A stretch of 64,000 nucleotides of DNA, from the NCBI RefSeq assembly GCF_013372265.1, contig NZ_CP054051.1, positions 908,587 to 972,586 of the forward strand, read 5' to 3'. The position numbers and the translations under genes were made by a program. Numbering within the stretch: position 1 is the first letter of the stretch; each line of letters begins with the position of its first letter. The notes under the pieces were generated by a model. It was not told where the DNA came from and searched no databases. It saw only the letters and a program-made list of their open reading frames with translations. Of this stretch, positions 7,327 to 17,178 are shown one piece after another. Source of the DNA: Aliarcobacter cibarius (GTDB taxonomy: Bacteria; Campylobacterota; Campylobacteria; Campylobacterales; Arcobacteraceae).

Positions 7327-9200
7327 TAATTTTCTTTTTTATCAAGAGTATCTAATTCTTGTCCAATTTCTTGATATCTTTTGAAATAATATTTTACAAA
7401 TGAGTTTATAGTTTCATCATTTGGCATAAAGTATTTTTCTTTTTTTGTAGCATATCGATTTAAAAATTCTGTAGCATCTAGTTTTTCTAAATAGTGTTTT
7501 GCTAAAGCAGTATAATTTTCTATATACCAAGTTTTTAATATTTCATATTTTTTGTCACTTATATCTATATCCAATTTTTTATTTTCATTATCCCAATTTA
7601 AAGCACCACTTTTAAATAGTCCGCTTAGATGAATTAACCCTTCACAATAGTATGGTTGAACTTCATCAACTTCCATCCAAGAAATTAATCCAACACTTCT
7701 TTTTACAAGGTCAATTAAAACTTGTTCTTTTAAATGTAATTCATCTTTATCTTCATCTAGTAAAAAAGAGATTAAGCCACCTGTTGTGGCTTTGAATTCT
7801 TCTATATTTTTATAGTTTCCAGTTTTATTCATAACTGATTCACTCTCTTCATCACACCATAAAATATGTCCATATTCATGCCCGATTGTGCTGATATCAT
7901 AAACTTGGTGCCAAGATGTAGTTTCGTTGAATAGAAACATTCTATCTTTTGTTAAGAATTCTTGTCCAAAAATCTCTCTAGATAATTTTAAAAATGGTTT
8001 TGCACGGCTACTTTGTAAAATTTCATCACTAAAAGCAAAAATCTTTTTACCTTCTTCTTTTGATACAACTTCATCATTTGGAACAACTTGTGCTGAAAAA
8101 AGGCCATTTAACTCAGCTCCAAAAAATAACGCAGGTCTTCCTACATAAAGTTGAACTTTATCTAAAGATTTGAAGCTAAAATCATAGATTTTCTTATAAT
8201 TTTCAGTTGGTTTAAAACTATTATAAATTTTTGTAAATGCAGATTTTATTTTATTTACTCTGTGATCATTTTGTGTAAATTTTGGATTTGTAAGTCTAAT
8301 ATCCCACTCTAAAGCAACAGCTTTTCTATAATGGTCCTCATAGTACTCAAGTGGATGTCCTATTTGAATTGGAGTTTTTAGTTTCATCCAAGCTCTATCA
8401 ACATTTGCCCATTTTGCAACTAATTCATCAGTTCTATTTTCACTAAATGCAGCAATTAGTGATTGAATATAGGCTATATAATCCCATTTCTGGTTATATA
8501 TTTCATCTTCAAGATCTATTAGTTTATCTACAAACTCTTCTAGAGCATCTACAACTTCAGTAGTTTCTTTTTTAAATGCTTTTATATAAGCTTCTGATTT
8601 ATAATTTTCACCATCTTTAACTAATGCTGAATAACATCTATCAGCAGTAATTCCACCATGCCCTAAATCAAAAAGTTTTTCACTTTCAAGATATTCCATA
8701 ATTTTTGCTTCATTACCATCAAATTTAGAAACTAGTTCTTTATTTATTCCATTTATTATATGTGCTGTCCAAGATGTTTGCCATGCACTCATTTGAAGTC
8801 CTACATTATAAACTCCAATGAAAATTTCTCTATAAAAATCCGTAAGAAGTTTGTTTTGAACAATAAAATCTATAAATTTTGTATGAATATCATGCCAATA
8901 CTCTTTTACAAATTGATATGCTTTTTCTTGGTATGAGATAATTTCTTTTTCACTAATTTCTTGTTTTTTTAAAACTTGAATCAAACTATCATCTCTTAAA
9001 TTTACAAGTCTAGTTACAAGAGCAAATCTTAAATCACTTGACATCACTAAATCTAATTTTTTTGCAAAATCATCTATTATAGATAGTTTTGTAAACTCTT
9101 CATTTTCTAAAAATTTTAATAACTCATTTGTTTTTGCTTTTTGGTTGTCCAAAAAGTCATATATTTTTTGTAAATCTTTTATAAATTCTTGTTTTGTCAT
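7317..9200 (-). CDS. ciaB: Invasion antigen CiaB homologue with metallopeptidase motif
   Basis: This 627-residue cytosolic-looking protein (no signal peptide) matches the length of Campylobacter/Arcobacter CiaB (about 610-630). The WANVDRAWMK and LYVGRPALFF stretches correspond to the sites I remember being used for Arcobacter ciaB PCR typing. In C. jejuni CiaB is reported as secreted and needed for host-cell invasion. A zinc-protease motif is clear: HEYGH at 441-445, with NIEEFKATTGG at about 465-475 placed 20-odd residues later, where gluzincins put their third, glutamate ligand (candidate E467 or E468). This suggests a working metallopeptidase, an enzymatic role rarely assigned to CiaB. 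It is a single-gene unit; ATG at 9200. Confidence 0.85.
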   Translation of the reverse strand: MTKQEFIKDLQKIYDFLDNQKAKTNELLKFLENEEFTKLSIIDDFAKKLDLVMSSDLRFALVTRLVNLRDDSLIQVLKKQEISEKEIISYQEKAYQFVKEYWHDIHTKFIDFIVQNKLLTDFYREIFIGVYNVGLQMSAWQTSWTAHIINGINKELVSKFDGNEAKIMEYLESEKLFDLGHGGITADRCYSALVKDGENYKSEAYIKAFKKETTEVVDALEEFVDKLIDLEDEIYNQKWDYIAYIQSLIAAFSENRTDELVAKWANVDRAWMKLKTPIQIGHPLEYYEDHYRKAVALEWDIRLTNPKFTQNDHRVNKIKSAFTKIYNSFKPTENYKKIYDFSFKSLDKVQLYVGRPALFFGAELNGLFSAQVVPNDEVVSKEEGKKIFAFSDEILQSSRAKPFLKLSREIFGQEFLTKDRMFLFNETTSWHQVYDISTIGHEYGHILWCDEESESVMNKTGNYKNIEEFKATTGGLISFLLDEDKDELHLKEQVLIDLVKRSVGLISWMEVDEVQPYYCEGLIHLSGLFKSGALNWDNENKKLDIDISDKKYEILKTWYIENYTALAKHYLEKLDATEFLNRYATKKEKYFMPNDETINSFVKYYFKRYQEIGQELDTLDKKENYIK

Positions 9201-9348
9201 ATTTATTAATTTCCTTTAATTCTTATTTATATACTATAATTTCAATATTTGTATTAGTTTTATTGATAAGTTAGATTTGTATTCTAGCATAAAGATTATT
9301 TTTGTATAGTTTAACTTTGGTGAAGATATTAAAAGTTTAATAGGTTTA

Positions 9349-9370
9349 AACATCCCATTTTTGGGATGTT
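9349..9370 (-). terminator. Terminator of aqpZ
   Basis: AACATCCCA and TGGGATGTT form a perfect 9-bp stem with a 4-base loop just after the aqpZ stop codon. On the minus strand it is followed by A/T-rich sequence with short T-runs. Confidence 0.75.
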
Positions 9371-9373
9371 ATG

Positions 9374-10072
9374 TTAGTATTTTTCTGTTTCTAAGAATTT
9401 ATAGACTATTCCTGCAAGAATTGCACCAATAATAGGAGCTATCCAGAATAACCATAATTGCTCTATTGCCCAAGATCTTTGAAATATTGCAACAGCAGTA
9501 CTTCTAGCAGGATTCACAGATGTATTTGATACAGGAATTGTGATTAAGTGTATCAAAGTTAATGCAAGTCCAATAGCAATAGGTGCAAATTTTGCATAAG
9601 CTTTTTTATCTGTAGAACCTAAAATAATAATTAAAAACATAAAAGTCATTACAACTTCAGTAATTAAAACAGAAATCAAGCTATATCCGTTTGGTGAATG
9701 TTCACCATATCCATTTGAAGCAAATCCAGCTGTTACATCAAATCCTGCTTTTCCTGTAGCAATAAGATATAAAACAAAAGCTCCAGCAATTCCTCCTAAA
9801 ACTTGTGAAATAATGTAAGGTATAAGCTCTTTTACAGAAAGTTTCCCACCTACACATAGACCAAATGATACTGCAGGATTTAAGTGACAACCTGAAATAT
9901 GGCCTATTGCATAAGCCATTGTTAAAACAGTAAGACCAAATGCTAAAGATACACCTACAAATCCAATACCAAGTTCTGGAAATGAAGCTGCTAAAACAGC
10001 ACTTCCACAACCACCAAGTACGAGCCAAAAAGTACCTAGAAATTCAACGAATAATTTTTTTGTTAATGACAT
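9374..10072 (-). CDS. aqpZ: Aquaporin Z (water channel)
   Basis: This 232-residue membrane protein has six transmembrane helices and both aquaporin signature loops: HLNPAVSFG (NPA at 65-67) and SVNPARSTA (NPA at 187-189). The opening [19 protein letters not shown] is typical of AqpZ. In the second loop, R190 follows NPA as expected for the selectivity filter. The length matches AqpZ (about 230) rather than the longer glycerol channels (GlpF about 280). It moves water across the inner membrane. It is divergent from htpG, sharing a 202-base gap that contains a CIRCE-like operator. Confidence 0.95.
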   Translation of the reverse strand: MSLTKKLFVEFLGTFWLVLGGCGSAVLAASFPELGIGFVGVSLAFGLTVLTMAYAIGHISGCHLNPAVSFGLCVGGKLSVKELIPYIISQVLGGIAGAFVLYLIATGKAGFDVTAGFASNGYGEHSPNGYSLISVLITEVVMTFMFLIIILGSTDKKAYAKFAPIAIGLALTLIHLITIPVSNTSVNPARSTAVAIFQRSWAIEQLWLFWIAPIIGAILAGIVYKFLETEKY

Positions 10073-10142
10073 AATTTTTCTCCTAAAAAAATATTTTAAA
10101 ATATTACTATAAAATAACTAAAAAAATTATACAATATAATTC

Positions 10143-10169
10143 TTAGCACTCCATATATAAAAGTGCTAA
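10143..10169. promoter_or_regulatory. CIRCE operator (HrcA site) upstream of htpG
   Basis: TTAGCACTC, a 9-base spacer, then AAGTGCTAA. The CIRCE consensus is TTAGCACTC-N9-GAGTGCTAA, so 17 of 18 arm positions match with the correct spacer. CIRCE is the binding site of the heat-shock repressor HrcA. It lies 105 bases before the htpG start and 70 bases before the aqpZ start, so it could act on either promoter; htpG is the natural target. Confidence 0.85.
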
Positions 10170-10274
10170 AATTTTTTAAAACTTTAGCTTACTTTTATAA
10201 AGTTCACATTAAAATTCTTTTTTGAAAATTTAAAAATTTATAAAAAATATTAAAACAAGAGAGGATAATAAACA

Positions 10275-12185
10275 ATGGCAAAACATCAATTTCAAACAGA
10301 AGTAGGTCAATTATTGCACCTTATGACTCACTCTTTATATTCAAATAAAGAGATTTTTATAAGAGAACTTGTATCAAATTCAAGTGATGCAATCGATAAA
10401 TTAAATTATTTAAGACTTACAGATGAAAATTTAAAGGATAAATTTGCTTCATGGAAAGGGGAGATTAATATCACTTTTGATGAAAAAGATAAATCTTTAA
10501 CAATTATTGATAATGGTATTGGTATGAATGAAGAAGATATGATTAATTCTATTGGTACTATTGCAAAATCAGGTACAAAGTCTTTTGTTGAAGCACTGAC
10601 AGGTGATGCAAAAAAAGATTCAAATCTTATTGGACAATTTGGAGTAGGGTTTTATTCTGTATTTATGGTTGCTGATAAAGTGGATGTAATCTCTAAAAAA
10701 GCTGGAGAAGAGACTGCTTATAAATGGTCATCAAATGGAACTGGAGAGTTTGATTTGGCTCCTTGCATAAAAGAGACAAATGGAACAGTTATTTATATCA
10801 AACTTAAAGATGATGAAGTATCAGAATTTGCAAGTAAATATAGAATTAAAAATATTATTGAAAAATATTCAAATCATATTGCTTATCCAATTTTCTTAAA
10901 TTATGACCAAGAAGTAACAGAAGAGTTAAGTGAAGAGGATAAAAAAGCTGGAAAAGAAGCAACTAAAAAAACTGAAAGAAAACATGAGCAAATAAATGAA
11001 GCAACAGCACTTTGGACTCAACCAAAAGCTAAACTGAAAGATGAAGATTATAATAACTTCTACAAATCAATTTCACAAGATAGCTCAGATCCTATGCTTA
11101 CAATTCATACAAAAACAGAGGGTGTAAATGAGTATACAACACTATTTTATGTTCCTCAAATAGCTCCAATGGATATGTATAGAGCTGATTATCAAAGTGG
11201 AATTAAACTATATGTAAAAAGAGTATTTATAACTGATGATAATAGAGAATTATTACCAACTTACTTAAGATTTGTAAGAGGGATTATTGATAGTGAAGAC
11301 TTACCATTAAATGTAAGTAGAGAAATTTTACAAGAAAATAGAATCTTAGCAAATATCAAACAAAGTAGTGTTAAAAAGATTTTAAGTGAAATTAAAAAAT
11401 TATCAAAAGACGAAGAAAAATATTCTAAATTTATTGAGCAATATAATAGAGCTTTAAAAGAGGGTGTTTATCAAGATTTCACAAATAAAGATTCAATTCT
11501 TGAACTTCTAAGATACAAATCAACAAAAACTGAAAATGGTAAAATGACTTCACTTGAAGATTATAAATCTAGAGCAAATTCTGAGCAAAAAGCTATTTAC
11601 TATATTGTTGGTGAAAATGAAAAAGTTTTAAGAAATTCTCCACTTTTAGAAAGCTATAAGAAAAATGATATTGAAGTTTTAATTTTAGATGATAAAGAGA
11701 TTGATGAAATTATAACTCCAACAATTGGAGCATTTAAAGAGTGGATATTTACTGATATTACTACAGCTGAAGCTCCAAAAGTAGAGCAAAGTGAAGAAGA
11801 AAAACAAAAAATTGAAGAAGAGTTTAAAGATATAGTTTCAAAAATTAAAGAGAAATTAGGAGATGAAGTAAAAGAGGTAAAAGTTACTTCAAGATTATCT
11901 GAATCAGCTTCATGTATTACAAAAGATGCACAAGATGCTCAAATGGCAGCTATGGCACACATGTTTAGAGCTATGGGACAAAATGTACCAGAAGTTAAAC
12001 CAATTTTAGAGATTAATCCAGAACATGAAATCGTAAAAAAATTACAAGCTTCATCAAATGATGAATTGATTGAAGATGTATCTTGGATTCTATTAGACCT
12101 TGCAAAAATTAGTGAAGGTTTAGATGTAAGTGATGCTGTTGCATTTACAAAAAGACTTACAAAAATAACTGCAAAAGCATTATAA
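10275..12185 (+). CDS. htpG: Chaperone HtpG (bacterial Hsp90)
   Basis: This 636-residue protein is full length for HtpG. The N-terminal ATPase (GHKL) domain shows FIRELVSNSSDAIDKL (about 28-43), the DNGIGM motif (about 77-82) and GQFGVGFYSVFMVAD (about 116-130). The middle domain has SREILQEN, and the C-terminal dimerisation domain contains SRLSESASCI. It is a cytosolic ATP-dependent chaperone for client proteins under stress. A hairpin follows the stop. The upstream CIRCE operator suggests heat-shock control by HrcA. Confidence 0.98.
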   Translation: MAKHQFQTEVGQLLHLMTHSLYSNKEIFIRELVSNSSDAIDKLNYLRLTDENLKDKFASWKGEINITFDEKDKSLTIIDNGIGMNEEDMINSIGTIAKSGTKSFVEALTGDAKKDSNLIGQFGVGFYSVFMVADKVDVISKKAGEETAYKWSSNGTGEFDLAPCIKETNGTVIYIKLKDDEVSEFASKYRIKNIIEKYSNHIAYPIFLNYDQEVTEELSEEDKKAGKEATKKTERKHEQINEATALWTQPKAKLKDEDYNNFYKSISQDSSDPMLTIHTKTEGVNEYTTLFYVPQIAPMDMYRADYQSGIKLYVKRVFITDDNRELLPTYLRFVRGIIDSEDLPLNVSREILQENRILANIKQSSVKKILSEIKKLSKDEEKYSKFIEQYNRALKEGVYQDFTNKDSILELLRYKSTKTENGKMTSLEDYKSRANSEQKAIYYIVGENEKVLRNSPLLESYKKNDIEVLILDDKEIDEIITPTIGAFKEWIFTDITTAEAPKVEQSEEEKQKIEEEFKDIVSKIKEKLGDEVKEVKVTSRLSESASCITKDAQDAQMAAMAHMFRAMGQNVPEVKPILEINPEHEIVKKLQASSNDELIEDVSWILLDLAKISEGLDVSDAVAFTKRLTKITAKAL

Positions 12186-12197
12186 AACTGTAATTTT

Positions 12198-12230
12198 AGG
12201 CTATTTGATTTTTTTTAATTCAAATAGCCT
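12198..12230 (+). terminator. Terminator of htpG
   Basis: AGGCTATTTGA and TCAAATAGCCT form a perfect 11-bp stem 13 bases after the htpG stop. The loop is T-rich and pyrimidines follow (CTTCTT), a weaker T-run than usual. Confidence 0.7.
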
Positions 12231-12292
12231 CTTCTTAATACTTAATTAATTTTTAGATACAATCAAAACACATTCTAGCATTAGGAAATGTT

Positions 12293-13282
12293 TTGAAAAA
12301 ATTATTTTTATTTATAATAATAGGTTTATTTTTTGGGGCTCTATATTATTTTTACTATATAAAAAGAGAATCAAATATTCCTGAAAGTTTTGCTTTTGGA
12401 AATGGTAGAACACAAACTACTCAAGTTGATATATCCTCTAAATTATCTGGAAGATTGGAAAGTATTGCGGTTCAAGAGGGAGATTTAGTAGAAAAAAATC
12501 AACTCCTTGCTCAAATAGAGGTAAAAGAGTTAAACACAAAACTTCAAGAAGCAATAGCTCATAAAAATCAAGCAATAGAAAATAAAAAGTATACTTTAGA
12601 GATTGTAAATCAAAGACAAAGTGAACTTTCTTTAGTGAAAAAGGATTTTGATAGAGCAAATAATCTTTTTAAATCAAAAAGTATTTCATTAGCTGAATTT
12701 CAAAAAAGAGAAACTGAATTAAAAAACGCTCAAATTGCTTTAAATGCAGCAAAAACTCAAGTTAATAGTTCAGAAGCTACTATAAGTGCCTTAGATGCTC
12801 AAATAGAGACTATAAAAGTAAATATTGAAGATTCAAAATTGTATTCACCAATAAAAGGAAGAGTTTTATACAAAATTGCACAAAATGGTGAAATAGTACC
12901 AAGTGGTGGGAAAGTTTTAGTAATTCTTGATTTAATGGACACATATATGAATGTTTTTCTTCCAACTTCTCAAGCAGGACTTGTAGATATAGGTTCAGAA
13001 GCTAGAATAGTTTTTGATGCTATACCAAATGTTGGAATTCCAGCTACAGTTACTTTTGTTTCACCTTTGGCTCAATTTACTCCAAAAGAGATTGAGACAA
13101 AAGAAGAGAGAGAAAAATTAATGTTTAGAGTCAAAGTTAAAATTAATTCAGATTTGATAGAAAAATATTATGAACAAGTTAAAACAGGTTTACCAGGTGT
13201 TGCATACATAAAGTTAGATAAAAATGCAGTTTGGCCAGAGTATTTAAATAATTTACCAAAAGATATAAAACCTAATGAGTGA
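12293..13282 (+). CDS. HlyD-family membrane fusion/adaptor protein (YhiI-like)
   Basis: This 329-residue protein starts at TTG (AGGAAATG just upstream). It has one N-terminal membrane helix (about 3-22) and then the biotinyl-lipoyl half-motif SGRLESIAVQEGDLVEKNQLLA (about 50-72). A long alpha-helical hairpin follows (about 75-175, rich in A, Q, E, K and N), then the second lipoyl half LYSPIKGRVLYKIAQNGEIV (about 182-202) and a beta-barrel domain. This is the periplasmic adaptor of an export system, here the two ABC genes downstream. Its TGA overlaps the ATG of the ABC gene by 8 bases. Confidence 0.9.
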   Translation: MKKLFLFIIIGLFFGALYYFYYIKRESNIPESFAFGNGRTQTTQVDISSKLSGRLESIAVQEGDLVEKNQLLAQIEVKELNTKLQEAIAHKNQAIENKKYTLEIVNQRQSELSLVKKDFDRANNLFKSKSISLAEFQKRETELKNAQIALNAAKTQVNSSEATISALDAQIETIKVNIEDSKLYSPIKGRVLYKIAQNGEIVPSGGKVLVILDLMDTYMNVFLPTSQAGLVDIGSEARIVFDAIPNVGIPATVTFVSPLAQFTPKEIETKEEREKLMFRVKVKINSDLIEKYYEQVKTGLPGVAYIKLDKNAVWPEYLNNLPKDIKPNE

Positions 13283-15992
13283 AATTGTTGCAAGAATAAC
13301 TAATCTTTCTCATAAATATGGGAAAGTATTAGCTTTAGACAACATAAATTTAGAAATACCAAAAGGTAAAATGGTAGGACTTATTGGACCTGATGGGGTT
13401 GGGAAATCTACTCTTTTAGCAATCCTTTCAGGAACAAAAATTATTCAAGAAGGAAAAGTCGAAGTTCTAAATTCTGATATAAGTATTCAAAAATCTAGAG
13501 ATATTATTTGTCCAAAAATTGCGTATATGCCACAAGGTTTAGGAAAAAATTTATATATGACATTGTCTGTTTATGAAAATATAGAGTTTTTTGCTAAGCT
13601 TTTTGGACTAGATAAAGAGCAAAGAAAAAAAAGAATTTTACAACTTTTAGAAAGCACTGATTTAATAAAATTTAAAGATAGACCAGCTGGAAAACTCTCT
13701 GGAGGAATGAAGCAAAAATTAGGTCTTTGTTGTGCTTTGATACATGATCCTGAAATTCTAATTTTGGATGAACCAACTACGGGAGTAGATCCTCTTTCAA
13801 GAAGAGAGTTTTGGAAACTTATAAATCTAATAAAAGATAAAAATCAAGATATGAGTGTTTTAATAGCAACTGCATATATGCAAGAAGCTGCTACTTTTGA
13901 TACTATCATTGCTATGGATGATGGAAAAATTTTGATGCAAGGAACTTTAAAAGAGATTTTAGAAAATACAAATAGCGTTGATATAGATGATGCATTTATA
14001 AAACTCTTACCAGATGAAAAAATTATTGGTTATGAAAAATTAGTAGTTCCAAAGAAAGATGAACAAAGTAGTTTATACTCTATTGAAGTAGAAAATTTGA
14101 GTATGAAATTTGGAGATTTTATAGCTGTTGATGATGTTAATTTAAAAATAAAAGAGGGTGAAATATTTGGATTTTTAGGATCAAATGGTTGTGGGAAAAC
14201 TACAACTATGAAGATGCTTACTGGGTTATTAACTCCAAGTAGTGGAACTGTAAAGCTTTTTGGAAAAGAACTAAAAAACAACTCTTTAAATATGAGAGAG
14301 TTTGTTGGTTATATGACTCAATCTTTCTCTTTATACAGTGAGTTGAGTGTTTATGAAAATTTAAATCTTCATGCAAAGCTTTTTAATATAAAAGATGAAG
14401 GAACAAGAATAAATTATCTTTTAGAAAAATTTTCTCTAAAAGAGTATAAAGATTATTCAGCAAAAGATTTACCTTTAGGAATAAAACAGAGGTTGTCTTT
14501 AGCCGTTGCTGTTATAAATAGTCCTAAAATGCTCATTTTAGATGAACCAACATCAGGAGTTGATCCAGTTTCTAGAGATAATTTTTGGAAGCTTTTGGTT
14601 GACTTATCAAGAAATGAGAATGTTACTATTTTTATCTCTACTCATTTTATGAATGAAGGTGAAAGGTGTGACAGAATATCTTTGATGCATAAAGGTAAAG
14701 TTTTAGTAAGTAATAGTCCAGATGAATTAGTAAAACTAAAAAATAAAGAAAACCTAGAAGATGCATTTATCTCATATTTAGAAGAAGCTTTAGATGAAGT
14801 TGAAAAAAAAGATGTTTTTATAGAAGAGAGTGATTATTCTAAAGATACAAATAAAAGTCAAAATAGTTTTTTTAGTTTTCAAAGAGCATTAGCTTATAGT
14901 TATAAAGAATCATTGGAGTTATTAAGAGATAAAGTAAGATTAACATTTGCTCTTTTAGGAACTATTATTTTACTTTTTGTTATGGGATACGGGATAAGTT
15001 TTGATGTTGATAATCTTAAATTTGCAGTTTTAGATCAAGATAAATCACCTGCTAGTGTAAACTATATACAAAATGTAGCTGGTTCCAGATATTTTATTGA
15101 AAAAGAAGAATTAAACTCTTTTGAGGAATTAGATGAGAGGATGAAGAGTGCTAAAATAAGTTTAGCTTTTATAATTCCTCCTGATTTTGGTAAAAATATA
15201 GAAAAAGGTTATCAAGAAGAGATTGCTGTTTGGATTGATGGAACTTTTCCTTTTAGGGCAGAGACAATACATGGTTATGTTCAAGGTTTACATTATAACT
15301 ATATTAAAAATTATTACCAAGAGAGTTTAGGAATTGATATGAAATCAGATGTAAATATCTTACTAAGATATAGGTATAACCAAGATTTTAAAAGTATCTA
15401 CTCTATGGTTCCTGCTGTTATATCTTTACTTTTGATTTTTATACCTTCAATTTTAATGGCATTAAGTGTTGTAAGAGAAAAAGAGTTAGGTTCTATTGTG
15501 AATTTTTATGCAACGCCTGTTAAAAAATTGGAGTTTTTATTAGGAAAACAATTACCTTATTTGATTGTTAGTATGATTAGCTATTTTGGTTTAGTTGCTT
15601 TTGCTGTTTTTGTATTTGATGTACCATTAAAAGGGAGTTTATTTACTCTTACTTTAGGCGTGTTTTTATATATTATTTGTACAACAGGAATAGGGCTTTT
15701 TATTTCATCTTTTGTTAAAACTCAAATTGCTGCACTAATGGGAACAGCTATATTAACACTGCTTCCTACAATACAATTTTCAGGATTAAAAGAGCCAGTG
15801 AGCTCTCTTGAAGGTATTGGACAATTTATTGGAAATTCATTTCCCGTTACATATTTTATAAATATTAGTAGGGGAGTTTTTAGTAAAAATATATCTTTTA
15901 AAGAGTTACAACTTGAATTCTTTGTATTAAGTATATCAATTTTTGTTATATTATATTTTAGTTATTTAGTTTTAAATAAGCAGGAAAAATAG
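13275..15992 (+). CDS. RbbA (YhiH)-type double ATPase-ABC-2 permease fusion
   Basis: This 905-residue protein fuses two ABC ATPase domains and one ABC-2 membrane domain, the architecture of E. coli RbbA/YhiH (911 residues). ATPase 1 has Walker A GPDGVGKST (about 38-46), signature LSGGMKQK and ILDEPTTGVDP. ATPase 2 has GSNGCGKTT (about 304-312), a degenerate signature LPLGIKQR in place of LSGGQ, and ILDEPTSGVDP. The ABC-2 domain from about 555 has a first helix, a large periplasmic loop (about 580-700) and five more helices. With the adaptor upstream and the permease downstream it should form a YhiI-RbbA-YhhJ exporter. E. coli RbbA is also described as ribosome-associated. Confidence 0.9.
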   Translation: MSEIVARITNLSHKYGKVLALDNINLEIPKGKMVGLIGPDGVGKSTLLAILSGTKIIQEGKVEVLNSDISIQKSRDIICPKIAYMPQGLGKNLYMTLSVYENIEFFAKLFGLDKEQRKKRILQLLESTDLIKFKDRPAGKLSGGMKQKLGLCCALIHDPEILILDEPTTGVDPLSRREFWKLINLIKDKNQDMSVLIATAYMQEAATFDTIIAMDDGKILMQGTLKEILENTNSVDIDDAFIKLLPDEKIIGYEKLVVPKKDEQSSLYSIEVENLSMKFGDFIAVDDVNLKIKEGEIFGFLGSNGCGKTTTMKMLTGLLTPSSGTVKLFGKELKNNSLNMREFVGYMTQSFSLYSELSVYENLNLHAKLFNIKDEGTRINYLLEKFSLKEYKDYSAKDLPLGIKQRLSLAVAVINSPKMLILDEPTSGVDPVSRDNFWKLLVDLSRNENVTIFISTHFMNEGERCDRISLMHKGKVLVSNSPDELVKLKNKENLEDAFISYLEEALDEVEKKDVFIEESDYSKDTNKSQNSFFSFQRALAYSYKESLELLRDKVRLTFALLGTIILLFVMGYGISFDVDNLKFAVLDQDKSPASVNYIQNVAGSRYFIEKEELNSFEELDERMKSAKISLAFIIPPDFGKNIEKGYQEEIAVWIDGTFPFRAETIHGYVQGLHYNYIKNYYQESLGIDMKSDVNILLRYRYNQDFKSIYSMVPAVISLLLIFIPSILMALSVVREKELGSIVNFYATPVKKLEFLLGKQLPYLIVSMISYFGLVAFAVFVFDVPLKGSLFTLTLGVFLYIICTTGIGLFISSFVKTQIAALMGTAILTLLPTIQFSGLKEPVSSLEGIGQFIGNSFPVTYFINISRGVFSKNISFKELQLEFFVLSISIFVILYFSYLVLNKQEK

Positions 15993-17116
15993 TGTTAAAA
16001 ACAGTACTAAATATATATAACTTAATGATTAAAGAGCTAAAAACAGTTTTATATGATAAAGGTATGATTATATTTATTATATATGTTTTTTCCGTGGCAA
16101 TTTATATAGGTGGAACAAAAACTTCAATTGAAATAAATAATGGTTCAATAGCTTTTGTTGATAATGATAAAAGTCAATTATCTAAAAAAATAATAGATGG
16201 TTTTTTTAAACCAAGATTTAACACTCCAGATATTATCTCTTATTACGATATTGATGGAAAAATGGATTCAGGGTATTACACATTTATAGTACTAATTCCT
16301 GATGGTTTTGAAAAAGATGTTTTATCTTCTAAAGCACCTGAGATTCAAGTAAACATAGATGCTACAAGGATGACTCAAGCTGGTATTGGTTCAGGCTATG
16401 TAAAAAATATTATAAATGAAGAGGTTCAAAATTTTTTAAATAGTAATTATGAAAATAAAATAAATCCAGAACTTGTTATTAGATACAAATACAATCCTAA
16501 TCTAAAAGGAGAATGGTTTGGAAGTATAAATGAGATTATAAATAATATTGTGATGATATCTATATTACTTTCAGCTGCTTCATTAGTTCGAGAAAGAGAA
16601 CATGGTACTATTGAACATTTAATGGTAATGCCTTTAAAATCTTTTGAGATAATGTTTTCAAAAATATTAGCTGTTTGTATTATAGTTTTAATTGGAGTAT
16701 CTTTTAGTTTATGGTTTATTGTTGAAACTCTTCTTTCTATACCTATTAGTGGTTCAATTCCATTATATTTATTTTCTACATTTTTAGTTTTATTTGCTAC
16801 AACTTCTATGGGAGTTTTTATTGGAACTATTGTAAAAAATATGCCTCAATTAGGGATGGTTTTTATTTTGACGATTCTTCCATTAATGATGCTCTCAGGT
16901 ACTATGTCACCATTTGAGAGTATGCCATTAGTAATCCAATATTTAATGAAATTAATGCCTACTAGTCACTTTGTAGAATTATCACAAGCTATTTTATTTA
17001 GGGATGCAGGTTTTAGTATAGTTTGGGTACAAATGTTAGATATTTTCATAGTTGGTTTGGTGTTTTTTACTTTCACACTATTGATTTTTAAAAGAAGTTT
17101 AGGAATGGATAATTAG
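15992..17116 (+). CDS. ABC-2 type permease (YhhJ-like)
   Basis: This 374-residue protein starts at GTG, whose G is the last base of the upstream stop, so translation is coupled. It has one N-terminal helix (about 22-42), a large periplasmic domain (about 45-175) and five helices, with the ABC-2 signature SLVREREHGTIEHLMVMPL (about 197-215) before the helical bundle. The layout matches YhhJ/YbhS-type half permeases, which pair with the permease domain of the RbbA-like protein. Substrate unknown; YhhJ relatives are usually annotated as drug exporters without proof. Confidence 0.9.
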   Translation: MLKTVLNIYNLMIKELKTVLYDKGMIIFIIYVFSVAIYIGGTKTSIEINNGSIAFVDNDKSQLSKKIIDGFFKPRFNTPDIISYYDIDGKMDSGYYTFIVLIPDGFEKDVLSSKAPEIQVNIDATRMTQAGIGSGYVKNIINEEVQNFLNSNYENKINPELVIRYKYNPNLKGEWFGSINEIINNIVMISILLSAASLVREREHGTIEHLMVMPLKSFEIMFSKILAVCIIVLIGVSFSLWFIVETLLSIPISGSIPLYLFSTFLVLFATTSMGVFIGTIVKNMPQLGMVFILTILPLMMLSGTMSPFESMPLVIQYLMKLMPTSHFVELSQAILFRDAGFSIVWVQMLDIFIVGLVFFTFTLLIFKRSLGMDN

Positions 17117-17178
17117 TGTAAATTGATTAAATAGCTCTTTATGGATATAATAGCTTAAATTTAAAAGAAGGTATCACA

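Noticed and set aside
7927..8148. 73-codon open frame on the plus strand inside ciaB
   Set aside because: It lies wholly within a confidently identified gene on the other strand, has no ribosome site, and its translation resembles no protein.
9738..10028. 96-codon open frame overlapping aqpZ on the same strand
   Set aside because: Its Trp/Cys-rich translation is typical of an out-of-frame reading of a membrane-protein gene; aqpZ is unambiguous.
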